Position numbers and translations under genes: made by a program
The notes under the pieces: model-generated
The model's database searches: none
Told to the model about the DNA's origin: nothing
Seen by the model: only the letters and a program-made list of their open reading frames with translations
Part shown: positions 11,054-21,962 of the stretch, in pieces
Position numbering within the stretch: position 1 is the stretch's first letter
Layout: the number at the start of each line of letters is the position of its first letter
Source of the DNA: Stereocaulon alpinum
Taxonomy: Eukaryota; Ascomycota; Lecanoromycetes; Lecanorales; Stereocaulaceae
Direction: 5' to 3'
DNA length: 64,000 bases
Assembly (NCBI GenBank): GCA_018257865.1
Contig: JAEUBA010000005.1
Coordinates: forward strand, 124,001 to 188,000

Positions 11054-11781
11054 CTCCGCTGCCCTTACATAGGAAATGTGAATCGGTGGTACTTATGTCG
11101 CCGACGACAAATTGGCCGATGATTAATCAGCTGGTGATTTGCTTGATCTTCAATATGTGTCCGAGTGCTCGTGTGCTCGCGATACTCTTGCACGCCCTCG
11201 GCTATCTGGCTTCAAGGCATCATTTTCATGCTATTCTCGATCCATGAGTGTGGGATGCTCCCATCAGATCATCCTGGACCACCTAGTCAACCTCCTATCC
11301 AAAGCTTGCGCGACTTTCGCTTCTGGCAACTCTTTTCTCGCGTTTGCTTCACTTACGCATTACTTGTGCTTCGTTCTTGTGAAATGTGGAACGATACCTG
11401 CTCAACCTCCGATGGAAATAACCAACAGCCAGCTTTTACCGCGAGGGGGATGATACATATTCCGCTTCCTCCTTACGAGCCATGGCGTAGTTCATGCTCA
11501 AAAACTAAGGAGAGGCACCAAGCAGCCAGCTCTATAACATACTCCTCTAGGAAAGTACAATGCTCTGACCGTCCTTCATCCATTTCGACTCCTCGCTTTG
11601 ATTCTATTGATGCAATGTTTCTGAATCGAGATTCATAGAGCTTAGAAGACAACGTTCGACTCTTGTACAAGCTACATACAGGATCTGTGTGTTTGTTATA
11701 CGAAAAGCAGGATTGCTCAGAGCCGCAGGTCAGGTTACACCTTTGGCAAGGGTAGGAATTAGGCCCTATCTGTATGTATTG
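11054..11781. other. no supported gene
   Basis: About 730 bases. Plus-strand frames at 11139-11453 and 11165-11638 are open but overlap each other and have no domain or family signal. I see no repeat. Confidence 0.4.
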
Positions 11782-12030
11782 TCACGTACTCTCCCCATCT
11801 TCCCTCCGTGGCCTGTGAGCCAGAGCCCTTTCCTTGATCCTATCCAACTGCTGCTGGAGCTCCTCCACCCTTCTCCTCAGCTTCTCTTCCTCAAGGCACT
11901 CATCGCACGGTGCTTGCAGCTGATGTTTGACGTATCTTAGAGTGTGGACTTCCTCGAACTCCGAGGGACAGCGTTCGAGAATTGTGGTGATGCTGGAGCA
12001 GGTATGGATTGCGCGGATTGAGCGGCACAT
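11782..12030 (-). CDS. small Cys/His protein, array member 1 (with coiled-coil tail)
   Basis: 82 residues from ATG at 12030. It starts MCRSIRAIHTCSSITTILER, then CPSEFEEVHTLRY, then PCDECLEEEKL, so it keeps the array pattern MC-x(8)-C-x(8)-C-x(7)-H-x(n)-CxxC but reads CSS where the others read CGH. After CDEC comes a charged helix (RRRVEELQQQLDRIKERALA) that would form a coiled coil, unlike its siblings. A start at 12093 is possible but would add 21 residues not shared by the family. Function unknown; the Cys/His spacing suggests one zinc-binding fold. The lost CGH His makes it the most diverged of the five. Confidence 0.65.
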   Translation of the reverse strand: MCRSIRAIHTCSSITTILERCPSEFEEVHTLRYVKHQLQAPCDECLEEEKLRRRVEELQQQLDRIKERALAHRPRREDGEST

Positions 12031-12493
12031 AGTCGAAGGGTGGTGTGGCCCGACTTCTGGAGATATGGTAACGATGACAGAGGGAGCAAGCATGGGTTGG
12101 AAAGTGCTGCTGGTGGAGGGTTTATTTTTGGGAAGGCTGTGCTGTCAGTGCTAAACGTGGGAGGAAATAGTTAGAAGTGAAGCAGGCGTTCCGGTGGTAC
12201 GGCTGGTTCTTATGTTGCCGATATTAGGTGTAACGTGTGACAAGGTTTGGGTTGCACAGGAGGGACGGAGAGTCGACGATGAAGGTTATGTGCAGGTCAT
12301 TGGGAATGCCAAAGCCAGCTCAAAATTAGGATCAACCTCTGCTATACGAGCCACTACATTACAAGTTCAACCCGCGCTGGCTGCCGCGCCACACATGACA
12401 GGGGATTAGATGGCACTAAGTCGGATGTCACACAGCAGGGTGTCTTCCTTGATCGACTTGTCCAGCAGCTGCACGCTATGCTTTCCCTAAGCG

Positions 12494-12673
12494 TCAACGA
12501 CGTGAGGCTCGAGCTCGCCGCCTCTGCTCTTTGCAAGCGCTGCAACGACGGGGAAGTTGTCTCGGGAAGCCTAGCCTGATGGTGTGGCCCCGTTCGAATT
12601 CGTTGGGGCAGCGGTCGAGTTCTGTTCCGATGAAGTGGCCGCATTCGCCGTACATTTGGCGTGAGATACACAT
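12494..12673 (-). CDS. small Cys/His protein, array member 2
   Basis: Only 59 residues from ATG at 12673, but clearly a sibling of its neighbours: MCISRQMYGECGHFIGTELD, then RCPNEFERGHTIRLG, then RCSACKEQRRRARASRR at the end. Potential metal ligands are C2, C11, H13, C22, H30 and the final CxxC. The C-terminus is strongly basic. Same strand as the other members. A longer open frame on this strand at 12571-13035 overlaps it in a different phase and is a shadow. Confidence 0.7.
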   Translation of the reverse strand: MCISRQMYGECGHFIGTELDRCPNEFERGHTIRLGFPRQLPRRCSACKEQRRRARASRR

Positions 12674-12946
12674 GTTGTGGGTTGTTGTTCTTGTTGAATG
12701 TTTGTAACAAGATGGTTAGTAGGGATGACGGTCACGGAGGTTTGGTGAGAGGAGGATAGAAAAGGTGAGCTGATGAGTAAGAGGTTCGGAGTTTCTGTCT
12801 GGTGATGATGTTCGGGGAGATATTGCTGTGGTGATGCTGATGCTGGTGATTTGGTCGAGGGTATTATATCAAAACTGGCCGAGACAATATCATGAGATCG
12901 AGTTCGTGGCCGACTGAATCTCAAGGCCTTCTCCCCTACTCGAGCG

Positions 12947-13273
12947 CTACATGCAGGGATGATGGGAGGCTGCACCCCTTTCACGAGCTCGTCGTTCCTG
13001 TATACGACGTCGACATTCGGCACAATAGTAGTCAATATAGCCTACAGTGCGGTCTTTTCTGATGGTGTGGCCGCTTTCAAATTCCCGTGGACATCGTCTG
13101 AGTTCAACCTTGTATAGGTGACCGCATTTGTACTCGATTCTTCTTGAGGTGCACCTGTATTGATTTGGGAGTCAGCATTTATCTATCAGGGGACGATAGC
13201 TATCCGTAGCACGTCAATTTTGTGGAGATAGTGATGATTAGGATAGACCTAAAGCGACGATTATGTCTTACAT
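12947..13273 (-). CDS. small Cys/His protein, array member 3, with split start codon
   Basis: The coding exon 13154-12947 reads CTSRRIEYKCGHLYKVELRR, then CPREFESGHTIRKD, then DYYCAECRRRIQERRARERG, and stops at 12947. It has no ATG of its own: it opens with G-TGC directly after a good acceptor (CAATACAG, with a CTGAC branch site upstream). About 116 nt upstream lies AAAAT/GTAAGA, a strong donor whose last two exon bases are AT. Splicing 13273-13272 to 13154 creates ATG TGC, restoring the MC- start of all siblings, for a 69-residue product. The intron thus interrupts the initiation codon. An alternative is an upstream start joined in another way. Confidence 0.65.
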
Positions 13274-13881
13274 TTTGGAGATCCCTTGTTGTGTTGGACT
13301 GAGTAAATGGTGAAGAAATGTTTTGAAGTGTTAGTGAAAGACAAAGTGAGGAAGGATGGAAGAAGACTTTCAAGGTACGCTCTCATGGTGATGAAGGTCA
13401 TGGGATGTGAAGCAGTGGAAGTGCTACCACATTCGGATCTTAATAACACACAACGAAAGACCCGAGATAGCTACAAAGCATCACAACAAAAGGTACAAGA
13501 GTAGTACCATTGTCAGGTAGGACAGAACAAGTCTTGTGACTGGGGGAACAGTCAAACATTGGCAAGTAGCACCTCCGGAAAAGCGTTTCAGAAGTGACAA
13601 TTTCTGAATACTCAATCCTTGTGTTGATGCTTGAATGCGTGTAAGTAATGCTAGCTGAAAAGTCATGCTGCCCGGAATATGTTTATTTAGTCAAAAGTCT
13701 AGCCGCACTTGGATCGCAAAAATAACCTCAGTTGTCGCCGCAAATATCGCAGACATCAAACCGATGACCATGAGCCTAGTCAGGGAAGAATGGGTGAATT
13801 AGCCAGGGTGAAGAATCATATCGCGTGCCGAGACTGCTAGTGATAGTACTCATTTCCAGCAACCTAGTACCCGAGACGTCC

Positions 13882-14082
13882 CTACATAACCCGCAAATCA
13901 TTCTGATGTCTCCTCTGCCATTCTCGCTTCTTGCGTCGGCATTCGGGGCAATAGAAGTCGAAGATCTTTTCTCTGCTGTCGTTTCTGAGCGTGTGGCCGC
14001 GGTCGAATTCTTTGGGACAGCGTTCGAGTTGGGTTTTGTAGTAGTGGCCGCATTTGTAGTTTATGCGGCGTGAGACGCACAT
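13882..14082 (-). CDS. small Cys/His protein, array member 4
   Basis: 66 residues, intact ATG: MCVSRRINYKCGHYYKTQLE, then RCPKEFDRGHTLRNDSR, then FDFYCPECRRKKREWQRRHQ. It is the closest relative of member 3 (shared xSRRIxYKCGH, ERCPxEF, GHT[IL]R, YCxECRR). Potential zinc ligands are C2, C11, H13, C22, H30 and the CPEC pair; the tail is basic. No signal peptide or membrane segment. The family is unknown to me; possibly a small nucleic-acid- or protein-binding module. Confidence 0.75.
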   Translation of the reverse strand: MCVSRRINYKCGHYYKTQLERCPKEFDRGHTLRNDSREKIFDFYCPECRRKKREWQRRHQNDLRVM

Positions 14083-14817
14083 GTTGGTGGGGTTGGTATG
14101 GTAGTGGGGATTTTGATGTCGTGGGTTTTGTTATTGTGGCTTGGCTGATGGATTGAAGAGGTTGAGGGTGTTTTCTGTGTGATAATGGAGGAAGAAAAGA
14201 GAGACGAGGGGGTCGTCTTTTGAGCGATGCTCTCAAGATGAACGGCGTTCAACAGACGTACAGTCGTTGGAATCCATGTCATCAGATTAGATCTTGACAT
14301 TCTTGTCAAATGAGAGGTTGAAGGCGTACACATATGAGAGCAAGTGACCCTAATTTAGAACAAATTTAAGTGTCAGTGGAATAATTTAATTCAGTAGGAC
14401 GAGAATGACTGGAATTAGGCTGCCTACCAGTGGTTCATATGATTGCTCTGCAGGTTGAAGGGGAAGCTGGTCCCTTCCGACCTTCTGACATCTGATATAT
14501 GGCGCTTATGAAATTCCAGTGGAACTAAGTGATCAGATTAGTGCCACAAGAATCATCAGCCTGGAACTTTGGACGATCCCGAGCGCAGGTATAAGAGACA
14601 TTTACAGGAAGAATGCACAGTACTCAATATCATATACCTTATTGAAAATCACAGTTGCTGACTTCTTGCTGCACGCCTTCCGTTAAGTCTAGAGGCAGGA
14701 CTTCATGATCGCTTAATATACATATCACTACAAATAGACCATCTGCTTTCTGCCAAAAGATGCAACAACAATCGTCGCAGGTAGCTTCTATACTGGTCCC
14801 ATAGCTGCAAGATCGTG

Positions 14818-15021
14818 CTATTTCCGACGACCGTCGTTCCGTCTGCGGTCCCTATTGTGGTTTGCACGCTCGGAGTCCTCGCACGCAGAGCACATGTATG
14901 AGACTGTCGTGATGGAGCTAGCTTCCCATACGTGGCCGCGTTGCAGCTCTCGCGAACAGTGTTCTGTTGTTGTCCTACCACGGTGCCCGCAGGAGTAGTA
15001 GGAGCGTACCGGTCGGCACAT
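14818..15021 (-). CDS. small Cys/His protein, array member 5
   Basis: 67 residues, intact ATG: MCRPVRSYYSCGHRGRTTTE, then HCSRELQRGHVWEASS, then YMCSACEDSERANHNRDRRR. It has the CGH, C-x7-H and CxxC elements at the same spacing as members 2-4, with a basic Arg/Asn tail. It is the upstream-most of the run in transcription order. Sequence identity to members 3 and 4 is low outside the ligand positions, so the array is old or fast evolving. Confidence 0.7.
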   Translation of the reverse strand: MCRPVRSYYSCGHRGRTTTEHCSRELQRGHVWEASSITTVSYMCSACEDSERANHNRDRRRNDGRRK

Positions 15022-15235
15022 CTCGATGCTTTCTGTGGATGAAGATTCTATTGATAAAAGTGTTTCTTGAATGTAGTGTTATTTGGATAGAAGAAGTTTC
15101 TTTCAGGTGGATTCTTCTTAGATCGCTGGGTGGAGGTAGCTTGAATAGAGGGTTGGGAGAGAAATAAAAAATAAAGATGAAGACTTGCTTGTATGTTGAA
15201 GTTGTAGCTACGAACTCCCAATTTCGGCTATATTC

Positions 15236-15290
15236 GCGAATGACATCCTAAAGACTGCTGTCTTGAGGCAAACGAGATCATTTGATATGA
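15236..15290 (+). repeat. copy 1 of a diverged 55-bp direct duplication
   Basis: Aligns without gaps to 15691-15745, with about 11 mismatches in 54 compared positions. Many differences fall every third base. Translated on the minus strand both copies read SND[LF]VC...TAVF[RK]MSFA; translated on the plus strand both read ANDILKTAV...QT[RK]SFD. This suggests a fragment of a coding sequence duplicated and then decayed, but the strand is not settled. Confidence 0.5.
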
Positions 15291-15690
15291 ATAACGCCGA
15301 AGAATGAGATGTACCCCTTACCGGGTATTCCGTTGATCCTGATCTAGGACGACCTTGGGTGTCACTGTAGATGATTAGGCCTGTAGGACAGGAATGGCTC
15401 GTTCTAATGGAACATTATTCCTTGTGAGCCTGACTGCCCAGCCGATCTATGAGGTTTCGCGACTGAGTATGGCTAGTCGCCCGTGGTTCGTACCATTCTT
15501 TTATAGGTCTAACAAAGGGTCGTCATCCCCAGCTCTTCTGCCATTTGGCTCTCTTGAATATAATGTTGCTTGAATGTCTTGAAAGCAAAGTCGTTTGACT
15601 GGAGAGTTGGAGGAAAGAAAGAAGGACGAGGACAAAGAGCTGGTCCTAGGCTGATAGAGTGGCGTGGATCTCTCAGTCCTTGCACCACTG

Positions 15691-15745
15691 GCAAATGACA
15701 TCTTGAAGACAGCTGTCGCGCCGCAAACGAAATCATTTGACATAG
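15691..15745 (+). repeat. copy 2 of the 55-bp direct duplication
   Basis: Partner of the segment at 15236. It lies at the start of the minus-strand open frame 15501-15758 (SNDFVCGATAVFKMSFASGA and onward), which may be the less decayed copy. No gene is assigned. Confidence 0.5.
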
Positions 15746-18279
15746 AAGAAGCGCCCAAGAAAAGGCTTCATTTACATTGACTTTACTTGTAACTAGGATG
15801 AGACCATGTGACGCAGCAAAGCGCTGAGAGTTGGTGGTACTAGTTAGATATGTATCAGCTTGGCGTTTCCGAAGTTGTACAATTCAGTCGAATGAGGCAG
15901 ATCTAGGTAAGCCGTTGTTGCCTGCTCTGGTGCGCATGTTTCAGTGAGAGAACATAGTAGGAGTACCGTACATATAAACTCATCTATCATCCATTGAAAA
16001 TCGGTATCTCTCGCTACTAAAAGGAAAAGCAATTCCGAGCTAGGTTTTACTAAGAGACCTTACATCTCGAGCCGAGTATTTGCGGTGTCTGAGAGAATCG
16101 GCAAGGCACTCTAGAAATAAGCATCGAGAAGCAGAGCAGGATACACTACACCGCCTGCTGAAAGGCAAGCTTAGACTAGACTCACGCATTCGAGTCTGCA
16201 AACGAACGGTGATTCGTGCAACACCTGCTCATTCAGCAGACCTTCCATGCTTGATATATGGAGATCATTCGCTTCTTTTGACATGGTCGGGCTGTAACTT
16301 CGGGGCGTAGATCATACAAAGTCAAAGCTTATGCGGTCATCGTCAGTACAGTGCCAGATCCTGGATAATTGGCAGCGTGGCAATTGAAAACCCGAACTTG
16401 GTCAGCCACACCGCTGTCGTGACTTTGGCGACTTGTCAGCCAATGGTCTATTTAGTGGTACACATATCCCCAAGCATACTCCAAGACTGGATTGCAGCAA
16501 GGCTCCGAGTTGTGCACCAAACTAAGAACACGGTTGCCAGCCGTTGTTTACTGACTAAGCCGGCCAAGAAAATCACCGTTCGGCAATCACATTGCTTTTT
16601 CGTCCCCGCATCCTCAGACATAATGCATTACAGCTCCAGTTGCCAATCATTCAACCATCAAGACCGTTCAGGTGTTTGTATGTCGGAACATGTAACCCCC
16701 AGAGTGTGCTGACTCCGGGAATAACGGAAGCACCCCAGCGCTTCTTGCGGACTCCTTGGGTCGTTTGGACCGCTTCTTCACCGTTGCAGTGCATTCATTC
16801 CAGTGGGTCTCACGGGGTTTCTAGATTTTGGCGACGAGCACGACCAAGTACGTAATCTGTCGCATGCTCTCCTGCCAGTCCTGTATTATTGGGGGGCTGC
16901 AGACCCAATGATGCTTCCCCAGCGTTGTCGTTGGCCAGGTAGACCCCAGAATCAGTGCGAATGAGGTTAGTCAAGCTGCTCTGCCGGGTGGATCCGGCAA
17001 CTTGTTCTTCCTTCAGCCCTTCTTTCGGTGAGCAAACGTCCCGCGTATAACATTGGTACTACCTCCCTGTCACTTGAATACCTTCGAGCAGTATGTTGTC
17101 CACAGTCGACATTACACATGGCCTCTCATCCCATCGAATCTTCCATAGAAATTCATTCAAAATTCCTCATCCAAGGTTTGGAAGCTTTGCCGGCGTGAAG
17201 ATAGCTTACACAATCCGCTCCGACTGCTCTGTCTACATAACTACGTAGAAGTGTATGTATTGGGCTAAGCTGCTTTACTTTGAGGCTATCAAAGTAGACC
17301 ATTGAGCAATAATGGTCCGTCAACACTATGATATTGGTGGGGATCTCGATTCCCATGCAGGAGCCATGGCAAATGCTGGGGCCCAGTACCTGAAACGCGA
17401 TTGCCGATCCGACCCTTACGCGCGCATCAATGCTTCACACTAAATCGGGACACTCGGAGACCAGCCTGAGAGATCACCTAAAGCGCTCAGTCTTGTTCTG
17501 TAAAGGCTCGCTGAACGTGAAACTCGATATAGAGGTTGATGGATTGGTCTATATCAAGCTAAGCGTCACCGGAATTGCTCACATGCGTCTTCTGTGAACG
17601 CGCGGATTCCAACACTGAATAGCCGCAGATATGCTAGTATGAGGCTCCCGAATGTTGACTACTACATCGGTTCAAGGAAGTCGATATGCCGGTCATGCGG
17701 GATAGGCGTGCACACGAAATAGAGCGATCCGTATCGTCGGGCAAAGCCAAGTGTCAAGTTAAGTTTGCTCTTGGTGTTATCCCAGATTCGCGTGCTAGCG
17801 CCGAGAAAGCAATTCGATATTGTACGCGCCACTTTTCCATCATAGCCTGGGAGCTCGGACGTGGGGCAAACTCGGGTCTATTTGCGGAGACAGCCAGGTA
17901 GCATTCTCCCACTACGTCTCGTCTAATCCACGCTCCTGCTCCTCACATCTCGATAAAAGAACCTTTTGCGATCTGTATTCGTTGCAAGCGCTTCAAGCTC
18001 ACACTCTCCAAAGCTCTTTCGGGGCTTTTTCTGACCACCTCTTTTCATACAGTGATACCACATTGCCTTAAAGCTGACAAGATGTGGTGCTATTTGGGTT
18101 CATCTCGTTGCCGCTGTTTGAAAGTTTTTTGTTCTAGGCTTTCCACAAAGCTTACCAGCGTGGAGGTCATATGCGCAATAACAATATATGAACCCAGCCG
18201 GGCAACTTCACACACAGCATTTTCGTATTGACAACGACTTAATTTTTCTTTGGATGTATTTCAGAGCTGTACTTCCACA

Positions 18280-19542
18280 ATGGCTCGTACCTTTAAGGTA
18301 GTGCTACTTTCTCTATTGATCGGTATGCCCAGCTTGGGACAGGTCGTACAAGCACCAGCTTCGTCACCTACGGGTATTCTTGTTGCCACTCGCCTACAGG
18401 CAGCATCCTCTTCTATCGTCTCGCTTGGTACTGGAGACATAGAAGCAGCTTGGCGACCTCTCGCTTCTGCATCACCACATCCTCCAGCAACTTCGGCAGA
18501 AACAGTCCTGGATTTACTGATGGAGTTAGACGACGACACGCCCGTTGACCTGTCTTGGACGATTAATAGTAGCAATGGTACTTCGATAGCCACAGATTCA
18601 AGTACTTTGGCTCGACGAGATACTGTGAATGCCATAGACAGGGTCAGGATACAAAGATCGCTCTGGGTCTTTTTCAATAGCACCGATCATGGAGGCTACA
18701 ACCTAACCATTCCTTTCTGTCTGTCACCGAATCTGGTCCTCGGCGATGGCGAATTTCCTAATGGCACTTTCGTAACTAACGCAACTCTTGGCGATATCAT
18801 GCATGGCTTGTCATTACCTCCAGAAAAGTTATACAATTATACATTGACTATGGCCCAGCGAATCTCCGACAAGATCAACACCACCCTGGCTGAAGTCATC
18901 TGCGAAGGTCCAGCAGGTGCAACTCGACAACTTCTGTTTAACGCCTTTCCACGCCCCAATTATCGCAATGCTGATGCCTCAGAGGGCTTTATGAGTGCTT
19001 TCCTAGTTGGAGTCGTTGGAGTTACGGGTATAGCGTGGGGAGGCACACATCTTGCTATAGCCCATAAGTGGCCGACCGCCAACATCACGATTGAATCAGA
19101 GATTGCTATCCTGGCAGCCACGACGGCGGTGGAGTTCATCTTTTGCACAATCTTGTGGCGTCTGCAGTCGGTTCCGAAACGTTGGATTGGGAGGACGGAA
19201 GCCAGGATACTCAATGCATTCATCTTCCTCGGGGAACAACTTCTCAAAGGCCTTCAAAAGATCCAATCAAGCACTTGCTTCTCAACGGCAACAGCACAGA
19301 CGGGTCTGTCAGGGCTGCTTAGGAGGGCGCGGAACCAGGTGCAAATTTTCCGATTTGGATACGGAACCAATACTGGCTCTATGTCTGCGGCAAATCTCGT
19401 GGAGGTGGGCAGAGACGTGGAGATGGGCAATAACGGCAACAACGTCGTGGCTGAGACAGTGGAGGAGATAACGCAGGCGGTGGTGGACCTGGTGGTACAG
19501 CGGCAGATTGAAGGAGGCGGACAGCCAGGACAAAGATGCTAA
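18280..19542 (+). CDS. secreted or membrane-anchored protein of unknown function
   Basis: Single exon, 420 residues from ATG at 18280; an in-frame ATG at 18250 would add ten residues before the signal peptide. MARTFKVVLLSLLIGMPSLG is a classical signal peptide. A ~230-residue luminal or extracellular part follows, with many N-glycosylation sequons (NSSN, NSTD, NLTI, NGTF, NATL, NYTL, NTTL). Then come two or three hydrophobic segments (GFMSAFLVGVVGVTGIAWGG, EIAILAATTAVEFIFCTILW, and a weaker one near ILNAFIFLGEQLL) and a cytosolic tail with Gly/Asn-rich and basic stretches. The architecture is common among uncharacterised ascomycete cell-surface proteins. No enzymatic motif is visible and I do not recognise the family. 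Confidence 0.75.
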   Translation: MARTFKVVLLSLLIGMPSLGQVVQAPASSPTGILVATRLQAASSSIVSLGTGDIEAAWRPLASASPHPPATSAETVLDLLMELDDDTPVDLSWTINSSNGTSIATDSSTLARRDTVNAIDRVRIQRSLWVFFNSTDHGGYNLTIPFCLSPNLVLGDGEFPNGTFVTNATLGDIMHGLSLPPEKLYNYTLTMAQRISDKINTTLAEVICEGPAGATRQLLFNAFPRPNYRNADASEGFMSAFLVGVVGVTGIAWGGTHLAIAHKWPTANITIESEIAILAATTAVEFIFCTILWRLQSVPKRWIGRTEARILNAFIFLGEQLLKGLQKIQSSTCFSTATAQTGLSGLLRRARNQVQIFRFGYGTNTGSMSAANLVEVGRDVEMGNNGNNVVAETVEEITQAVVDLVVQRQIEGGGQPGQRC

Positions 19543-20523
19543 CTAGTTACGGTGGTTAGACAAATAGAGGAGAAGGAGAAAGCTACCTAACATTTACGCG
19601 GTCTTTCATTAGATTTACTGAGAGCAAAGTCCAAACAGAGCGTACTCCTACTACCAACCTCTTCGTCAACTATCCTGATAATCTGAGCTCCAAGTGCTCA
19701 TTCTTTTCGTCTGCTTGCGTGAATCATGTGGCCCTTTTATAGTACATTGAGCCGTCATCTCGGTATGAGATTCATCATCACAAAAAGGGGAACGTCGTGT
19801 ACCTGCCGTTGTTGATTAGGCATATCACTCAGGCCGATGAGCGTAGGATTGCAGCTAAAGAACCCTCAGCCGCATCTTCATCACACCCTACCTGCTCTAG
19901 CGAGTACTTACAAGCACATCAATACTCCCGCTGGAAAATCGAAATGTACTTTACCCACAACGCAAAGTGTGATCCGAAGATATCGCGATATATCCGTCTG
20001 CCATCATGAGTGTACAGCTACCTACCCATAATGGAAAGTCTTAGGCAGTCTATATTCTTTACGACATAACCTATTTATCATCTATGCGAAACCTCCGAGA
20101 TCAAGTGGCATCATCTCATCCACTCAGTGGCGTAAACTCAGCGCGCTCAGTATCCTTTCCTAACACCAAGAGCTGGCATTGTGAATGAGATACCTTACTA
20201 CGGAATCTACTTCCCAATTCACCCATTCATGGCTCCAAAACCTCTCCATCGGACACAAAGTCCACTCTCATCCGGCTTTCCATTCCACTTCCTACACTCT
20301 TGAGACCCATTTTCAGGCACGGACTATGCTTCAAGCCAATAACCGAGTACGTAGCTTCAATGTATCCACGAAAAACACCCACTCCTACAAAGTCCCACTT
20401 CAAAGATTCCGAATCACAAATCCATTAACAAAATCCACTTGACTAAAAAGAACACACAACAACCAATCCCCCCCTCCCCTCCCCTCTCATCCCCCTCACC
20501 AAAAAAACCAAGCCACAACCCAC
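19543..20523. other. no supported gene
   Basis: Short overlapping frames only, low-complexity C-rich sequence near 20440-20600. Nothing assigned. Confidence 0.4.
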
Positions 20524-20808
20524 CTACCCCATCATCTGAAACCCCTCCCACTCCCTACTCAACCTCTCCAACTCCCTCCTCCTCACAACCTCCATCCCCT
20601 TCCCCCGAAACCGTCTCTCAATCTCCACAAGCCGCTTATGATAGCAATAAATACACCACTCCATCCCATGGTACTGCGTCATGCGCACGACGTTTTTGCC
20701 GGAACAGGTCACGGGGATGGTCCAGCCTGTGCTGGCGCAGGGGGTGCGGACGGCGAGGGATTGCGTGTGGGAGCAGCCGGCGCAAATGTGTTGGTCTATG
20801 TAGCACAT
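20524..20808 (-). CDS. Cys-rich small protein, distant relative of the 11.8-15 kb array
   Basis: 94 residues, ATG at 20808. It opens MCYIDQHICAGCSHTQSLAV, with MC, then CAGCSH, comparable in position to the MC-x(8)-CGH start of the array, and later has TPCASTGW, TCSGKN and WCIYCYHKRL. The C-terminal third is a charged helix (ERRFRGKGMEVVRRRELERL). Cysteine pairs CxxC at residues ~9-12 and ~52-55 suggest a zinc-ribbon-like fold. Many small fungal proteins of this general type are known only as hypothetical. Relationship to the array is inference from the N-terminal pattern and size. Confidence 0.6.
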   Translation of the reverse strand: MCYIDQHICAGCSHTQSLAVRTPCASTGWTIPVTCSGKNVVRMTQYHGMEWCIYCYHKRLVEIERRFRGKGMEVVRRRELERLSREWEGFQMMG

Positions 20809-21962
20809 TTTTTTGTTAGGGAGGGAGGGGTAATGGACTTGTTACGCTTTCTGGTCCGGTTTGGGTAGGGTTGGGATGAGAGGTGGGCTGTTGGGTCGAG
20901 TATAAGAGGGGGTGAGGGGGGTTTAAGAACATATGTATTGATTGGGGCTGGGCGAGAACGATCTCGAAGGGAAATTTGAGGTCAAAGGAGTTGGAGAAAG
21001 AAATGCGTTTTGCGCTGTTGTTGGAGTTGACAATGGATGCCTGGTCGCTTGGAGCTTTCAATGATCTTTCAAAGGAACGTGGACTACAAAGGCCGCTGAC
21101 GAGGAACAAAACCTGGAGACTGTGTAGTCTTTGTCCTTATTCGAGGTCAGAAGCGGTTGTGTCACGGCATGAAAGCCGAGGACGGAGGGAAGAGGAGAAT
21201 TCAAGGCAGCAACGTGCGACCACTTCGAGCACAACAGCGCAACCACTCCCTTAACATCTAAGTGCTGAATACATGAATTCGACTCCAACCCAAGCCGAGA
21301 TGCGCTGGACTGACCAAGACTTTCTGGCCCTCTTATATTACGAAATCAATTTCAACAACAGAGAGCCGACCAGCTCAACCAATCTTGATCCGAAAGTCCT
21401 TCGAAGCCTGTGACTCAGTCCGCAAATTAGCCAGTCTCATAGCTACTCCGCAATCTTGACTTATCAACTTGTTTGATGGGCAATGTGACGCCGCCACGTG
21501 CCAAATTCCGCTCCGTGAGAGAGCCTTCCATTCCCAATACTAGTACACAATGCGTCTTTTGGGCAATCACCCTACTCACACGCAGCTCTTTATCGACCCG
21601 GTTTTGCTTCGGTAGAGTCTGTTATTGGCCACATGATACTTCTGTGACTTATTTGCGGTCAGGAACTCTGCTCTCAATAAGTATCTTATGTCATGTACCT
21701 GGCTCACGACTCCTCAATTATGGCTCTGATCATTTGGAAAAGACTATTTCATAGACAATAAATGAGAGCTGTACGTGCTTATCGCAGGACATGTTTCTGC
21801 AATATTCCACTCGAGTTCGGCATTCTACTCAGGATGCCGCCTCCATACTTCGAGACAATGCGCCATTTCGACGAATAGCTGAGCTGAAAGTCTATAAATT
21901 TAGTCTCACCACCCACTAGACTCTAGCAACTCCACACTACAATGACCAAATCAGACCACATA
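20809..21962. other. no supported gene
   Basis: About 1.15 kb between the Cys-rich gene and the transporter gene. Overlapping short frames, no motifs. Confidence 0.4.

Larger units (their letters stand above)
15022..18279. other. gene-poor stretch with a short duplicated segment
   Basis: About 3.2 kb with no confident gene. Frames at 15509-15736 (minus), 16377-16712 (plus) and 17686-17901 (plus) carry no recognisable domain. The one structured signal is a 55-bp segment present twice (15236-15290 and 15691-15745). Confidence 0.4.
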
